A DNA stretch of 64,000 nucleotides from Sipunculus nudus (taxonomy: Eukaryota; Annelida; Sipuncula; Golfingiida; Sipunculidae), in the NCBI GenBank assembly GCA_026874595.1, contig CM049316.1:55997676-56061675 (forward strand). The letters are read 5' to 3'. Under the pieces are notes generated by a model. The model worked only from the letters and a program-made list of their open reading frames with translations, was not told where the DNA came from and did no database searches. A program made the position numbers and the translations under genes. Within the stretch, counting starts at the first letter, position 1, and each line of letters starts with the position of its first letter. Shown here piece after piece: positions 51,083 through 60,799 of this stretch.

Positions 51083-53365
51083 TCAGGAGGCTTCGATCAA
51101 ATTGCTGATGAATTCAGCCGTGCCGGTTACGTACTCCGGTATATCTACTTTCATCATCTCTGCCAGTTTATATATGTTTTGTAACGTCTGTGATCCCGGT
51201 TTGAACGCACGTCTTAGTTTGACGGCCAGTTCAGTCTTGTACTTCGACACAGTTTCTTTCATAACTTTGGCCACATCCTGTGGTATGTTCTTTCCCATCA
51301 GGCATTCAGTCAGATCTGCTGTGTAGGGCACGGGGAGTCTCCTTTCGTTGAGAAAGGTTGCATTGGCGAAGGCCGTGTTGCGGTCCACCAACAACGTGTT
51401 TTGAGGTGATATACCGATCCGCAGAACAAACCGGTAGGCCAAATGAAGCCATAAAGATAGCGGCAAGCGTTTGGCGTCGTCAGCCGACAGTTTGTGCAGG
51501 GGCGCGAGACCCAGCTCGTTATGGTCAATGACAAAACATCCCGTTGGCCCACCGTCGGCAAAATGGTTGTAAAATGTGTGGTGGCTGCCGCATACGTAAG
51601 AGTATTCCAATCCGAAGGCAATATGCAGGTTGGTCTGCATGTACGACATCACGCCGTTACAGAAAAACTCTACGCAGCCCGGAGTGTGCTTGTCCCCGAG
51701 GAAAATGTTCATGGCTGCGTGCCTGAACGCCAATTGTTTTGCGTCGTGATAGAGCATGGGGCCTTTGAACACCTGCTGCGATTTCAAATCAGCTCTCGTG
51801 AACGATTTCGTTTTCTGATGCGGCACATGCAACAGAGGCAGGCGGCTCATGACCTCTTCTAGCTCTGTGATGGATGTGAAACGCTGTTTCAGTATGTCAG
51901 CAGGACATCTGCAGTTAAGGGTCATTCGAACTGGTCCACATGTCACCTCGTGGCATTTGGGGCGTTTAACGTCTGCGTCACCTGTGTCTTTTTGCTTCCT
52001 TTTCCGGGAAAAGCGATCACACTTGGGCAACGAAAGCCCATAAACGTCGCTGTCACATGGTTGGGTCATGGATGGGAAACATTTCCTAAGTCGTTTGCAT
52101 ACCTCTGTCGCAGGGTTTCCACCCCCGCGTGTGTGGGTCTTGCGTGGCCGCTTCGGTCTGGTACACACCCACTGGTTTGTTATAACGGGATAAAATTCGG
52201 CGTAATGTTCCATCGACTGGTGCGAACGTTTCCACCGGGCACCGTAAAACTCTGTACAGTGGGTGGGGTCTGCTGCACGCTCGGTAACCAACCCTGGTGG
52301 CTGTGGGACGCTGCGTCCCGTCCTGCCCCGTCTGGTTGTGCGGTCGATGGCGTAGTCAGGCATCGCGTTCAAAGGTGGTAGAGACTTTGGTTTAACCAAC
52401 ACTTCGTCGACCAGCAACGTTTTGGAAGCGTCGTGGTTCACAAGCTGCCCCCGGCCGCCTTTCCGGTTCTTCAGTGCAGGAGGGCACATGCACATCAGGT
52501 ACCTGATGACGACACAGAAGAGAATCAAAACAGGGTCACCGTATCGTGCAAACTTGCCACACGCCGATATGAACACTTGCATGTAACTGTCCCGGTCAGC
52601 TATGGCCTCCCGTTGTAGCAGAGACAGCACCAGGTCGATAAGCTGTGGTTTCCCGTGTGGCTTACTCTGCAACACTGCCTTCCCTGCGTCTGTGACCTTT
52701 GCCGGACAGCACGTCATGCACATGGCTACGTGTCTGGCTGCTGACAACAGCCAAACCGCGATGTCGTCTTTCGTGTCACCGGTCACGATCGGATTCACGT
52801 CCCAGTCGTTACATTCTTCCACCTTGTTTTTCCAATCACGCCATGCCCGCAGCAGATTGGTCAGGGCGAGCGCGGCGGACATTGTCCCTGGTTCCGATTC
52901 CACCAACGGTATCAGAGTTGCGTCCGGTTGAAACACCCTCATCGGTGGAAGCGGGGTTCTCGGGTGCAGGAAGGGAGGGGTCAAAGTCGCGGTACACATG
53001 CACACAGCTACACGAGATGTTTTCACGTCCAACAGAGTTTCAATGACAGATCTCATGTTGCGTTTCGACTTGCTCCCCGTTGCATTTGACAAATCGGCCA
53101 CTAACGTGAAAACACGCGCCGGTGCCAAGCAATGGTCTTCCAGCAGGAACTTTACAACGTGTTTCCATTTTAGTTTGGGCGGTCGTCTTGATCCTAACAG
53201 TTCATCGGTGGCCTGCAACACGTGTTGGATGTCTTTCCTCCTGAGACCTGTTTGCACCAGGGACAAAAGCTCATCCACGCGTATGGCTAGACCTTCTGAA
53301 TAGCAGTGCGCGTTTGGGGTTTGCATGTCGGCGTAACTGGCATCAGAGAAATGGCCGGGCAGCAT
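51083..53365 (-). CDS. Large unknown protein with a possible kinase-like C-terminal part (760 aa)
   Basis: A complete frame; I start at the ATG at 53365 (a GTG four codons earlier is in frame). The N-terminal 300 residues are helical, with Cys. A basic linker at about 410-490 (TRPKRPRKTHTRGG, FSRKRKQK) may hold nuclear signals. In the last 200 residues, FRHAAMNIFLGD, a long loop, and RFVLRIGISPQNTLLVDRN recall the catalytic loop of atypical (PI3/4-kinase-like) kinases seen in some large viruses (GIxxxN). That link is weak. No other domain is visible. The gene is divergent from the 532-aa gene. Confidence 0.6.
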   Translation of the reverse strand: MLPGHFSDASYADMQTPNAHCYSEGLAIRVDELLSLVQTGLRRKDIQHVLQATDELLGSRRPPKLKWKHVVKFLLEDHCLAPARVFTLVADLSNATGSKSKRNMRSVIETLLDVKTSRVAVCMCTATLTPPFLHPRTPLPPMRVFQPDATLIPLVESEPGTMSAALALTNLLRAWRDWKNKVEECNDWDVNPIVTGDTKDDIAVWLLSAARHVAMCMTCCPAKVTDAGKAVLQSKPHGKPQLIDLVLSLLQREAIADRDSYMQVFISACGKFARYGDPVLILFCVVIRYLMCMCPPALKNRKGGRGQLVNHDASKTLLVDEVLVKPKSLPPLNAMPDYAIDRTTRRGRTGRSVPQPPGLVTERAADPTHCTEFYGARWKRSHQSMEHYAEFYPVITNQWVCTRPKRPRKTHTRGGGNPATEVCKRLRKCFPSMTQPCDSDVYGLSLPKCDRFSRKRKQKDTGDADVKRPKCHEVTCGPVRMTLNCRCPADILKQRFTSITELEEVMSRLPLLHVPHQKTKSFTRADLKSQQVFKGPMLYHDAKQLAFRHAAMNIFLGDKHTPGCVEFFCNGVMSYMQTNLHIAFGLEYSYVCGSHHTFYNHFADGGPTGCFVIDHNELGLAPLHKLSADDAKRLPLSLWLHLAYRFVLRIGISPQNTLLVDRNTAFANATFLNERRLPVPYTADLTECLMGKNIPQDVAKVMKETVSKYKTELAVKLRRAFKPGSQTLQNIYKLAEMMKVDIPEYVTGTAEFISNLIEAS

Positions 53366-53481
53366 GCGCAGGAGCACTTTGTATGCCCAGTCGGCTGACG
53401 GTCGTCCAATCAGCGTGCGTCACGTGTGTAACCCGTTTTTGGCAAAATCTGGAGGGGGGGTTGACTGTTACCACATCATAT

Positions 53482-53488
53482 ATATAAA
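53482..53488 (+). promoter_or_regulatory. TATA box of the 532-aa gene, in a divergent promoter
   Basis: TATAAAT within TATATATAAATG at about 53478-53490, roughly 125 bases upstream of the ATG at 53612. The 760-aa gene starts on the other strand about 115 bases to the left. Confidence 0.55.
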
Positions 53489-53611
53489 TGTGACAGCCGC
53501 TGGTACATGTGATCACGTGATGCACCGGCACTTCCACAGCCTCATAAATATCGCGGTTGGTAGGTATGCCCTCATAGACCTCTACGCCGCCGTCGAGGCT
53601 GTTGCACAAAA

Positions 53612-55210
53612 ATGTCGTCGAACGAAAACACGTCGCTCCCGGCGACAGAGAAAGTTGAAGCTGAAGGCTGCAGCACGGGTAAGACTGTCATATCAGATCG
53701 CGAAGTGGAAGCCCCTCGACCGGATGGTACCGCGTGTACCAAATCGAACGATGGGGAACCCGGGACGTGTAACGATACCGCCAAACCAAAAGGTAGGCCC
53801 GGTCATGTATCGTTTGCATGCTTCCGACCACACATTTCCGGTGTGTGTTATCTGGACGTGAGATGCCAGTTGAAATCCCCGCAAACAGTCCAGAGACCGG
53901 GGAACGTGATCTATCTTAACGACACTGGCGTTCAGGGTGCAGTTTCCACTGTGGCGGAGGTCCTGCTAAAGTGTCCCGATAAACACCCCGGTGCCAGACC
54001 AACGGGAACTGATCAAGGAATTATGACAAGTTCATCAGAACACAGAGATTTGTTCTTTCTGTGTACCAACCGAGCAGCGTCCGAACTCGTCGAGCAACTG
54101 AACCCCGAATTAATATGTGATCTGGTGGCGGCAGCATTGGCCTTCTTCCCACACATGCTTGATTGCGTTGTGCAATTTGCATCACAGGAAAACGTGTTTT
54201 GCGGAAAGGATTTTACCATATACTGCGTTCAGGAATTGCCCTTACAGCCCGATCACAGTTACAGTCTTGTTGGAAAATGGGACCAGGTGCTGAGTACGTT
54301 CCATTGTGGGGCGTACACAAACGCTAGTGGTGAACGTATGGTGCTGGTGACGTACCCAAAGCTTGAATGCCTTGTGCGCGCCGCGAGCGATTCCGATGGC
54401 GGTCGTGCGTTTTTTCAAAGCCTCTTGGAAGCCATGGTGACCGAGGAGGATACTGACACCAACCCCTGGCAGGTGTTGCTGACAGATGATGTCAACAGGG
54501 CTTCTTTCAACGGAAGGACGGTAATGTTGATGTGCAAGATTCGGCGAAAGCCCAAAGCCGCATCCAATGAGTCTCATGCTGGCGGTTGTCACAGTCACAT
54601 ACAGCAGTTGCGTGCCGAAACATCAGACGTCGCAGAACATCATGTGAAAGAGAAGAGATACGTTGGACCACTGCGACCGTCTGTAACGCACAGGCGAACG
54701 GCCACAGCGCTTGACAGTGATCTGATCACGGTTGTCCGTCATCTGCAACCCCGAGTGATCTGTGATATTATGTCCGCTGTGTTAATATCGTACCCACACA
54801 TCCTCGTTTATGCGAACTTTGCAGCAAACACGGAAGGTCTACGATATGCACATAAGAAATGCGACCAGATTATCACCGTGTGCTGCGTGGAGGAACTACC
54901 CGTCAAACCACAATGGCGATATGAACTCACGGGGACATGGGGTGAGACGTTGAACACATACAATTGTGTAATCTGTAAGGACGCTCGGTCTGGACCCATC
55001 GTGGTGGTTGAGGACCCCGAATTCGCCCGTGTCGTGGAAGCTGTCAGGTTTTCCGAGGAGGGCAGACGTTTTGTGCAACTGGTCTTGGAGTCTCTTGTGT
55101 CGCCCTTCGACGTGTTTGTTACACATGGTGACTACATGTCAAGAGTACTGCTTGACGACAATATGGACGTGGCATTGTTGTGTTGCATCGTGGAACCCAA
55201 TACTGATTGA
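53612..55210 (+). CDS. Protein with a duplicated unknown domain (532 aa)
   Basis: Two repeats of about 165 residues (about 145-310 and 365-528) align well. Shared features are LxPxxICDxxxAxLxxxPHxL, VCCVEELPxKPxxxYxLxGxW against the first copy's YCVQELPLQPDHSYSLVGKW, a central TFxC/TYNCxxxxxAxxG stretch, then FxQLxLExLVxxxD. The first 135 residues are Ser/Thr/Lys-rich, then a Cys-containing region. The domain is unrecognised, with beta-strand and helix content. Gene duplication inside one frame suggests a dimer-like binding surface. It lies between the 760-aa gene (divergent) and the 319-aa gene (convergent). Confidence 0.75.
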   Translation: MSSNENTSLPATEKVEAEGCSTGKTVISDREVEAPRPDGTACTKSNDGEPGTCNDTAKPKGRPGHVSFACFRPHISGVCYLDVRCQLKSPQTVQRPGNVIYLNDTGVQGAVSTVAEVLLKCPDKHPGARPTGTDQGIMTSSSEHRDLFFLCTNRAASELVEQLNPELICDLVAAALAFFPHMLDCVVQFASQENVFCGKDFTIYCVQELPLQPDHSYSLVGKWDQVLSTFHCGAYTNASGERMVLVTYPKLECLVRAASDSDGGRAFFQSLLEAMVTEEDTDTNPWQVLLTDDVNRASFNGRTVMLMCKIRRKPKAASNESHAGGCHSHIQQLRAETSDVAEHHVKEKRYVGPLRPSVTHRRTATALDSDLITVVRHLQPRVICDIMSAVLISYPHILVYANFAANTEGLRYAHKKCDQIITVCCVEELPVKPQWRYELTGTWGETLNTYNCVICKDARSGPIVVVEDPEFARVVEAVRFSEEGRRFVQLVLESLVSPFDVFVTHGDYMSRVLLDDNMDVALLCCIVEPNTD

Positions 55211-55766
55211 AAAGGTTTGATACTGTCCCCATCATGGGATTTGCGCGTGTCGGACATTAACATGTGACAACGTATGTTTTGTTGTGGTCCAGCCAAACCA
55301 GTTTTGCGAGTGATGTGGTATATGTTTCTCTTTGTGATGTGTATACAACTTTAAACTGTTATAATTGTACATTGTTTTTTTTTGTCATGTACCCCAATCA
55401 GCCGTTCTGACGTGTACGTTATTTGATCGCGCTGGACGTTTGTACCTTTAGAGCGTTTTGTCATATGACCTACATCACACACACGCACATACACATTCGA
55501 AAACACAGCAGAGCAATGACAATGTGAAACAATAAATAAATATATATATATCTTTATTGTGGTCTGAACTCAATTTATTGATGAAATACGAGTGTGTATG
55601 ATATGATCAGTGTCCAAAAACTCGGTCTGATTCTGTAGGGTTCAACATCTCCTCATTTCCAGCCACCTGCTTCTTACTTACAGTTTCGTCTTTGTCAATC
55701 CGTCAAGACGTTTCTGCAGTTGCAGAGATCCCCGGGAATAGTGGAGGTGGGAAAGGTAGGGTTGAA
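55211..55766. other. Convergent 3' ends with poly(A) signals
   Basis: AATAAA (+) at 55532-55537 and TTTATT (minus AATAAA) at 55554-55559 lie back to back within a TA run. No gene is seen. Confidence 0.6.
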
Positions 55767-56726
55767 TTATGGGATATCGTTTCCGCGACCCAACCCACCG
55801 TTCCACACGTGTTCGTGTGACAGGCGCATGTCCCTTGCGTACTGTGCTACTGGGTCCATTGCATCCCCGGCCTGTAACAGTCGGAACACAGTGGCCCAGA
55901 CGTGTCCTGTACACTTCCCGCGGCACGTGTTTGATCCGTGAGCGGCACCATTCATATCGGCATCGGGTAGAGGGCAGGTGGAGGCGTGTGACTTCAGCAG
56001 CCTGCGCAAAGGGTGTATCATATCCATGTCTACGGTGTAAATAAAGCCTTCGCTCTTGTGGCGTATTGCACCCGACATCATGAGGAACCCGAGCGCCATG
56101 TCACGTATGACTATGGCCGGCAGTGCAAGCCTCCGGTCCATGTGGAAACGTAGCATCTGTCCCATCCTAGCGGCCGTATTGGTCGACACGCAAGCCAAAG
56201 CCAGAGCTCCGCATGCGGTGAAACGCAAGGCGCCCGGTACGGGGTCACGTGCGTGGTCGTACGACAGGTGGAAATGGCCCTCTTCTGCGTATGGTGTTCC
56301 TGTTGGCGTCCAGAATTGGGTTGCCGCCGCCCAGGCCGTCCTGAGCTCAATTTCATGGGGTTTACCCACAGACGCCCACAGAGACGAATACGTTTTGTTT
56401 TGCATGAAGGCGGATATGCGCAAACCGACTCCGTCCGGCATAAAAGCTGCCCACAGTGTGGGGTCTTCCAGTCCTATGCGTTCTAGCGCGAAGTGTATTG
56501 CCTCCAGCACGAGGGCGTAATCAGCGAAGCATCGGGCCATACGGTATGCTATGTGCTTTCGTCTGTTAGTAAATGCGTCTGGTCCACCGCAGAATGTAAA
56601 CCTGTCATCGTGTTTAAGGTGGAGCAGCCATTCAATGAAATCCCTCATACCGGCAGATCTGTCCAAAAGTTGGAAACCAACGTATAAATCCGTAAACTCG
56701 GAGCGCTTTGCATGTCCGTTTTCCAT
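55767..56726 (-). CDS. Unknown 319-aa protein
   Basis: A complete frame from a clear ATG. It is globular and rich in Met, Ala, Phe and Trp, with a long helical centre (FTACGALALACVST, RDMALGFLMMSGAI). The hydrophobicity is that of a buried core rather than a membrane span. No domain recognised. It lies just downstream of the polymerase-like gene on the same strand, about 80 bases apart, so they may form a transcription unit. A capsid triplex or replication accessory role would fit the place, but nothing in the sequence shows it. Confidence 0.7.
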   Translation of the reverse strand: MENGHAKRSEFTDLYVGFQLLDRSAGMRDFIEWLLHLKHDDRFTFCGGPDAFTNRRKHIAYRMARCFADYALVLEAIHFALERIGLEDPTLWAAFMPDGVGLRISAFMQNKTYSSLWASVGKPHEIELRTAWAAATQFWTPTGTPYAEEGHFHLSYDHARDPVPGALRFTACGALALACVSTNTAARMGQMLRFHMDRRLALPAIVIRDMALGFLMMSGAIRHKSEGFIYTVDMDMIHPLRRLLKSHASTCPLPDADMNGAAHGSNTCRGKCTGHVWATVFRLLQAGDAMDPVAQYARDMRLSHEHVWNGGLGRGNDIP

Positions 56727-56807
56727 AGTTATTTCAAAGCTGTATCTGGTCTTATCGCGTGTGTGTACACGGGCGCTTCGAAGGGTGAATCCGTATTGGT
56801 TGGATAT

Positions 56808-59747
56808 TCACGAACAAGACGGGTAACATGAATCTGAATCGCACAACAGGGTGCGTTCGTCATCAAGACGCAGCAATCTTTGGCACTCTGCCATGGTGGT
56901 TGGACACAGCGATTTTATACCGTAGGGTAACAGGTTTTCTTGCGCGTGGGCAGACCGTGGGGGTGTGTGATGGACGGCGACGGAATGAAATATGTGCGAT
57001 AGCATCTTCTGCAGTTGCGCCGTTGTTACAGTTCGCAAGACTGGCAGCACCGCCGCGTACAGTACGTCGTTGTACCTTTCCCAGTCTAAGGTTGTGCCTG
57101 GCAAGACGTGGTCACGGTGCACTAGTCCCACGTTGAAACACAGGTCCTCTGCCGGCACGTTTCGTGCTTTGATTTTGGAACATGACAGGATAGGGCGGCC
57201 CGCGTGTTCGGCGTCTCCCAGCAACCCCCTGTGGAAAGGGCTGTATGCCCAGTCGGCCGGACTGTACACTGCGGGGCGTTCAACCCAAACGTAAGGCCCC
57301 GCTTTCCCCTTCACGGTCAAACGTACAGGCAAACGGCCTTCCTTCCACACGTAAGGATCGAAATCTCGCAGTGACACCAGGGCTTTTGTTACTTCGGCGA
57401 AATCACCCTTCTGTTTGCAGTGTGCCCCCTTCGTAGGAGCTGACAGCTTTGTCGGGAAAGCGGGCAGGAGGAACCGATTGACGAGATCGGGTTGATTTCC
57501 CAAAACGCCTTTTAGGTCTGTCGTGTGCACTTCCCACGTTGTCGGCCAGTGTTTGTACATTTCTTTCATGCCTGCACGCACACACTGTTCCACTTCATCT
57601 CGCGTTGCGACTTCCACTGGGCAGCCAGTGTCTGCTTTTCCGCCGAGTATCAGCACGACCTCATGTAACGTGGCGTCGATGGCCTCTGAGACAGCTTGGC
57701 AATGATCAGACCTGTGGATGCCAGTTACCTTGGACAAGCGCCAACCGGACGATGGATCGCGTTTGGCGTGAAATAAATGACAGGGCCCGATGAGGCCGAC
57801 GAGGTTGTAGGACCCTTCGAGTTTGAAGGTCATCTCAGCAAAGCCTGTCAGACTCTGTACTCTGCTTTGAAATATCTCCAGTTCCGCATCAGACCCGGCA
57901 ACCGCGTCTTCACTTGTGCCCGTTAGGTCTGGGGAAGCCTCGAACAGTACGCTGTCTTTCATCACGCGCAACAAACGATTCGTTTTAGGCACGCACTCCA
58001 CCATAGCTGTGCTTGCCTGCTGTGCCAGTTGTGTCCATCTGTCATAGAGCTCAGGGGCGTAATACTTCGACTGTCCGTAAGTGATCACTTGGCAGGCTTT
58101 TACGCGGGAGGCAGCCGATTTCGATGGTGAGAATAAGCGCCTGCGTTCCGCCAACCAAGCCAGCAGCTCACGTAAATACTCCGTGTCCAGGTGTGCTCCT
58201 AGGGTGGGGTAAAACTGGTTGGCGTCCATACCGTAAAACTGCCCCGTGTGAACGCCCCGCTTGGCATAAATCACCCCTCCCGTTTGCGGCGGGAGTCCTT
58301 TGACGATAGTGACCGCATGATTATCTTTATCGGCACCCTCATCATCGCGTGCTTGGTTCTGTTCTGAAAGGGGTTCTCCTTCGTTGCAGACGCATGGATT
58401 GCACGTATGTGGCTCAATTGGGATTCGGCTATGTGGTTCTGTTGTGCTTTTGCTATGCCGTTTTGACAGGGGTATGGCGACATCCGCAACAAAAGCTTGA
58501 GGTGACAAATTCAGCGGCCATCCCATGATGGATATATGGGCGTGCAGGCTATCCTCGCCTGCGTGACACGGGACACCCGAATTCACAAAGGCCAATTTAC
58601 CCTGGCCAGTAACCACACAACCGTAGGGTAATATAATAAAAAGCTCCGACCTGTGCAGGGGCGAAGGACACATGTGTTCCAGGACCCATGACGCCTGCGC
58701 GAAGGCACCATGTCTGATGTCACTTAGGTCAGAGCTGACGTCCAGCCAATGGATGTCATCCGGGAGCGTGTGTGACGGAGGTTGACACAATAGGAACGCA
58801 CCGCCGAACTCCGTGTCCTCTAAACATTGGTTGAGCATTTCGGAAAATGCACTCAATTCACGCGCTTTCCTCAAAGGGTTGGCTGTTTGTGGTACAGGGC
58901 ATCGTGCTAATGTGAGCTGTGGCAATGTGAACATGTCTGAGGGTACGTTCATCGTGGCACCGGACGTCTGCAATAAGTGTATGACGGCGCGCGAAAGCGG
59001 GTCCCATGCGACAGCGTTGTGCCTTTGGCGGTGACCATTGCATACGTTGAGTGACTCGTGTACGGCCGAATTGACGACTCGTGTGAATGTTCGCTCCGTG
59101 ATTGCGTCCGCATCACCGTCGGTCGCACGGTTTGTCGATTTCCGTTGGAGGTCGTGTGCAGGCCAGGAAACATTTCCGATGACATCTTTTGGTAAACGTA
59201 AGCGTTTCACATGCAGCCACGCACGCATGTCCATCTCCGAATGGTCAAGCGCAAAGTGTGAGAGAACACCTGGGTACCTCCCGGTCCCGCCACGGGGTGG
59301 CGGCAGGAAGACAGGTCGCACACCACTAGTCATCAGCGGAGGGAAACAGGCGAGCGGGTGCTCTTTGTTCCTACTAGCAGCGGATAGGTGCATACAGAGT
59401 GCCTGAAAAAGGTGAGGTATGAAATCGTGCCACACGCTATTTTCGGTCGGGAGTTTGTCACAGAATGTCCAAGGGCACTTCCAGGTATGCGAGTCCCTGT
59501 GGTCTTTCGGCAGACGTGCATGTAACCTGACATTCAACCCTCCCGGTATTTTAAAAGGCAGAGGCAGATATCGGACGCCCTTATCTGTCCCCTCACACGG
59601 AACGCAGGTGAAAGTAGCCAAGGCACACGTTCCGTCGTGGGATATGGCATGAAACCTCCATGCAAGAATCATGATCCTCGTACCTGTCATGTTCCCATTC
59701 TCAGAAGCGATGTGACTGCCGGTCACACATGGCGACGTTTCCGTCAT
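56808..59747 (-). CDS. Degenerate B-family DNA polymerase relative (979 aa)
   Basis: A clear B-family palm is visible. GG at 490-491 introduces YGMDANQFYPTL (motif A, catalytic D508; FYPT replaces SLYPS). K550-ACQVIT-YG558 is motif B, with Val where Asn is usual. VMKDSVLF is motif C: D598 sits at the second, invariant Asp of YGDTDS, and the first Asp is lost. FKLEGSYNLVGLIG and KVTGIHRSDH match the thumb-side motifs, though the KKRY-like lysines are missing. I see no clear 3'-5' exonuclease motifs in the long N-terminal half. Herpesvirus UL8, a helicase-primase subunit, is known to be an inactivated B-family polymerase, so a UL8-like role is my favoured reading; a divergent active polymerase is the alternative. 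Start is the first ATG; a GTG upstream extends the frame. Confidence 0.75.
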   Translation of the reverse strand: MTETSPCVTGSHIASENGNMTGTRIMILAWRFHAISHDGTCALATFTCVPCEGTDKGVRYLPLPFKIPGGLNVRLHARLPKDHRDSHTWKCPWTFCDKLPTENSVWHDFIPHLFQALCMHLSAASRNKEHPLACFPPLMTSGVRPVFLPPPRGGTGRYPGVLSHFALDHSEMDMRAWLHVKRLRLPKDVIGNVSWPAHDLQRKSTNRATDGDADAITERTFTRVVNSAVHESLNVCNGHRQRHNAVAWDPLSRAVIHLLQTSGATMNVPSDMFTLPQLTLARCPVPQTANPLRKARELSAFSEMLNQCLEDTEFGGAFLLCQPPSHTLPDDIHWLDVSSDLSDIRHGAFAQASWVLEHMCPSPLHRSELFIILPYGCVVTGQGKLAFVNSGVPCHAGEDSLHAHISIMGWPLNLSPQAFVADVAIPLSKRHSKSTTEPHSRIPIEPHTCNPCVCNEGEPLSEQNQARDDEGADKDNHAVTIVKGLPPQTGGVIYAKRGVHTGQFYGMDANQFYPTLGAHLDTEYLRELLAWLAERRRLFSPSKSAASRVKACQVITYGQSKYYAPELYDRWTQLAQQASTAMVECVPKTNRLLRVMKDSVLFEASPDLTGTSEDAVAGSDAELEIFQSRVQSLTGFAEMTFKLEGSYNLVGLIGPCHLFHAKRDPSSGWRLSKVTGIHRSDHCQAVSEAIDATLHEVVLILGGKADTGCPVEVATRDEVEQCVRAGMKEMYKHWPTTWEVHTTDLKGVLGNQPDLVNRFLLPAFPTKLSAPTKGAHCKQKGDFAEVTKALVSLRDFDPYVWKEGRLPVRLTVKGKAGPYVWVERPAVYSPADWAYSPFHRGLLGDAEHAGRPILSCSKIKARNVPAEDLCFNVGLVHRDHVLPGTTLDWERYNDVLYAAVLPVLRTVTTAQLQKMLSHIFHSVAVHHTPPRSAHAQENLLPYGIKSLCPTTMAECQRLLRLDDERTLLCDSDSCYPSCS

Positions 59748-59860
59748 CACGTGACAGCAACTGTTTAACGTATGATATGATCGGAACACAACCCCCCGTA
59801 TCGTATCATTGACGGCCTGCCGTGCAGTTACGTCTGCGTCCCCAATGGCAGGCCACTACT

Positions 59861-59868
59861 TATATAAG
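59861..59868 (+). promoter_or_regulatory. TATA box of the 173-aa gene
   Basis: TATATAAG, 60 bases before the ATG at 59921. Confidence 0.6.
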
Positions 59869-59920
59869 TGATACACGGCCCTGTGCCAGTTGCATATATG
59901 TACAAGTTGTGACCCTCGCG

Positions 59921-60442
59921 ATGTCGTCAGTGAGCCGTCGCGATAAACCTCGACGTAAGCGGTCGGTGTCACTCAGACGGCTCGTCCTTCTAAAAGCCGC
60001 CATGACCAGTGTAAATGCTGAAGCGGCCAGGCAAATGGTAGACTTCATCAGGGGAGCGCGAAAGTCGGCTTCTGACTTGTCTGATTGCTACAGTCTCGCT
60101 CTGACAACCAACTGTCATCTGAATGTGTGGAAGCACCTGCAAGTGGACCCATGGCCACCAGAATCGTGTCTGTTCTGTCTGATGAATCTCAATAACCAGT
60201 CCGGTCCTGTGTTGTCACCAGAAACGGAAGCAGCCGTCTACAAAGCGTTGTGTCGCGAGATACCGTTTTTGGAGAGCATGATCATCTTGGAAATTTACAA
60301 ATTTACTCCCATGTCCGCTGATGCCGAATTGCTTTCGTACGTTATTTACTGCTTGGAAAATATCGGATACATGTTGAAAGAGGACGAAGCCGAGTGGGGC
60401 AAAGGTCGTATGCGTTTTGAAATTGTGTCAACGGATGTATAG
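59921..60442 (+). CDS. 173-aa protein, paralog of the 180-aa protein at 33.1 kb
   Basis: The shared core is VDPWPPESCL, then TEAAVYKALC and MSADAELLSYVIYCL. The N-terminus is very basic (RRDKPRRKRSVSLRRLVLL), absent from the paralog, and could be a nuclear or nucleic-acid-binding tail. The C-terminal end is charged. The frame is open upstream to a GTG, but the TATA box position fits the ATG. It is divergent from the polymerase-like gene. Function unknown; the paired copies imply a family of this virus or element. Confidence 0.75.
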   Translation: MSSVSRRDKPRRKRSVSLRRLVLLKAAMTSVNAEAARQMVDFIRGARKSASDLSDCYSLALTTNCHLNVWKHLQVDPWPPESCLFCLMNLNNQSGPVLSPETEAAVYKALCREIPFLESMIILEIYKFTPMSADAELLSYVIYCLENIGYMLKEDEAEWGKGRMRFEIVSTDV

Positions 60443-60799
60443 CCTAACGCGCTCTGCCCCCACGTACAGGATTGTACGATAGGAGACATTGCAAAGAGGA
60501 GGGGACTCTCACAGATTCCCAAACCAGGACTGAACTTTGTTTGCATATTCTTGTTGTTAGTATTACCAAACATTTGACCAACATTGTGGGGTGTTTTTGG
60601 CATGCGTTATAAAGAGGTATTTGACATTGTGTTAATGTGTTGTGTTGTTTTTGGGATCGGCGTGTTGTGTGTGTGTGTTTGAACATAACCATGTACGCAA
60701 CATATAACAAACAACGAATGCTTGCGACTATAAACCTTCATTAGATAACAGTTCGAAAACATTTTACAACGTCTTTGACAATAACAGCTCCAATCCCTT
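60443..60799. other. Intergenic stretch between convergent genes
   Basis: About 357 bases with a GT-rich run near 60640-60680. No poly(A) signal was noticed on the minus strand and no gene is seen. Confidence 0.45.
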
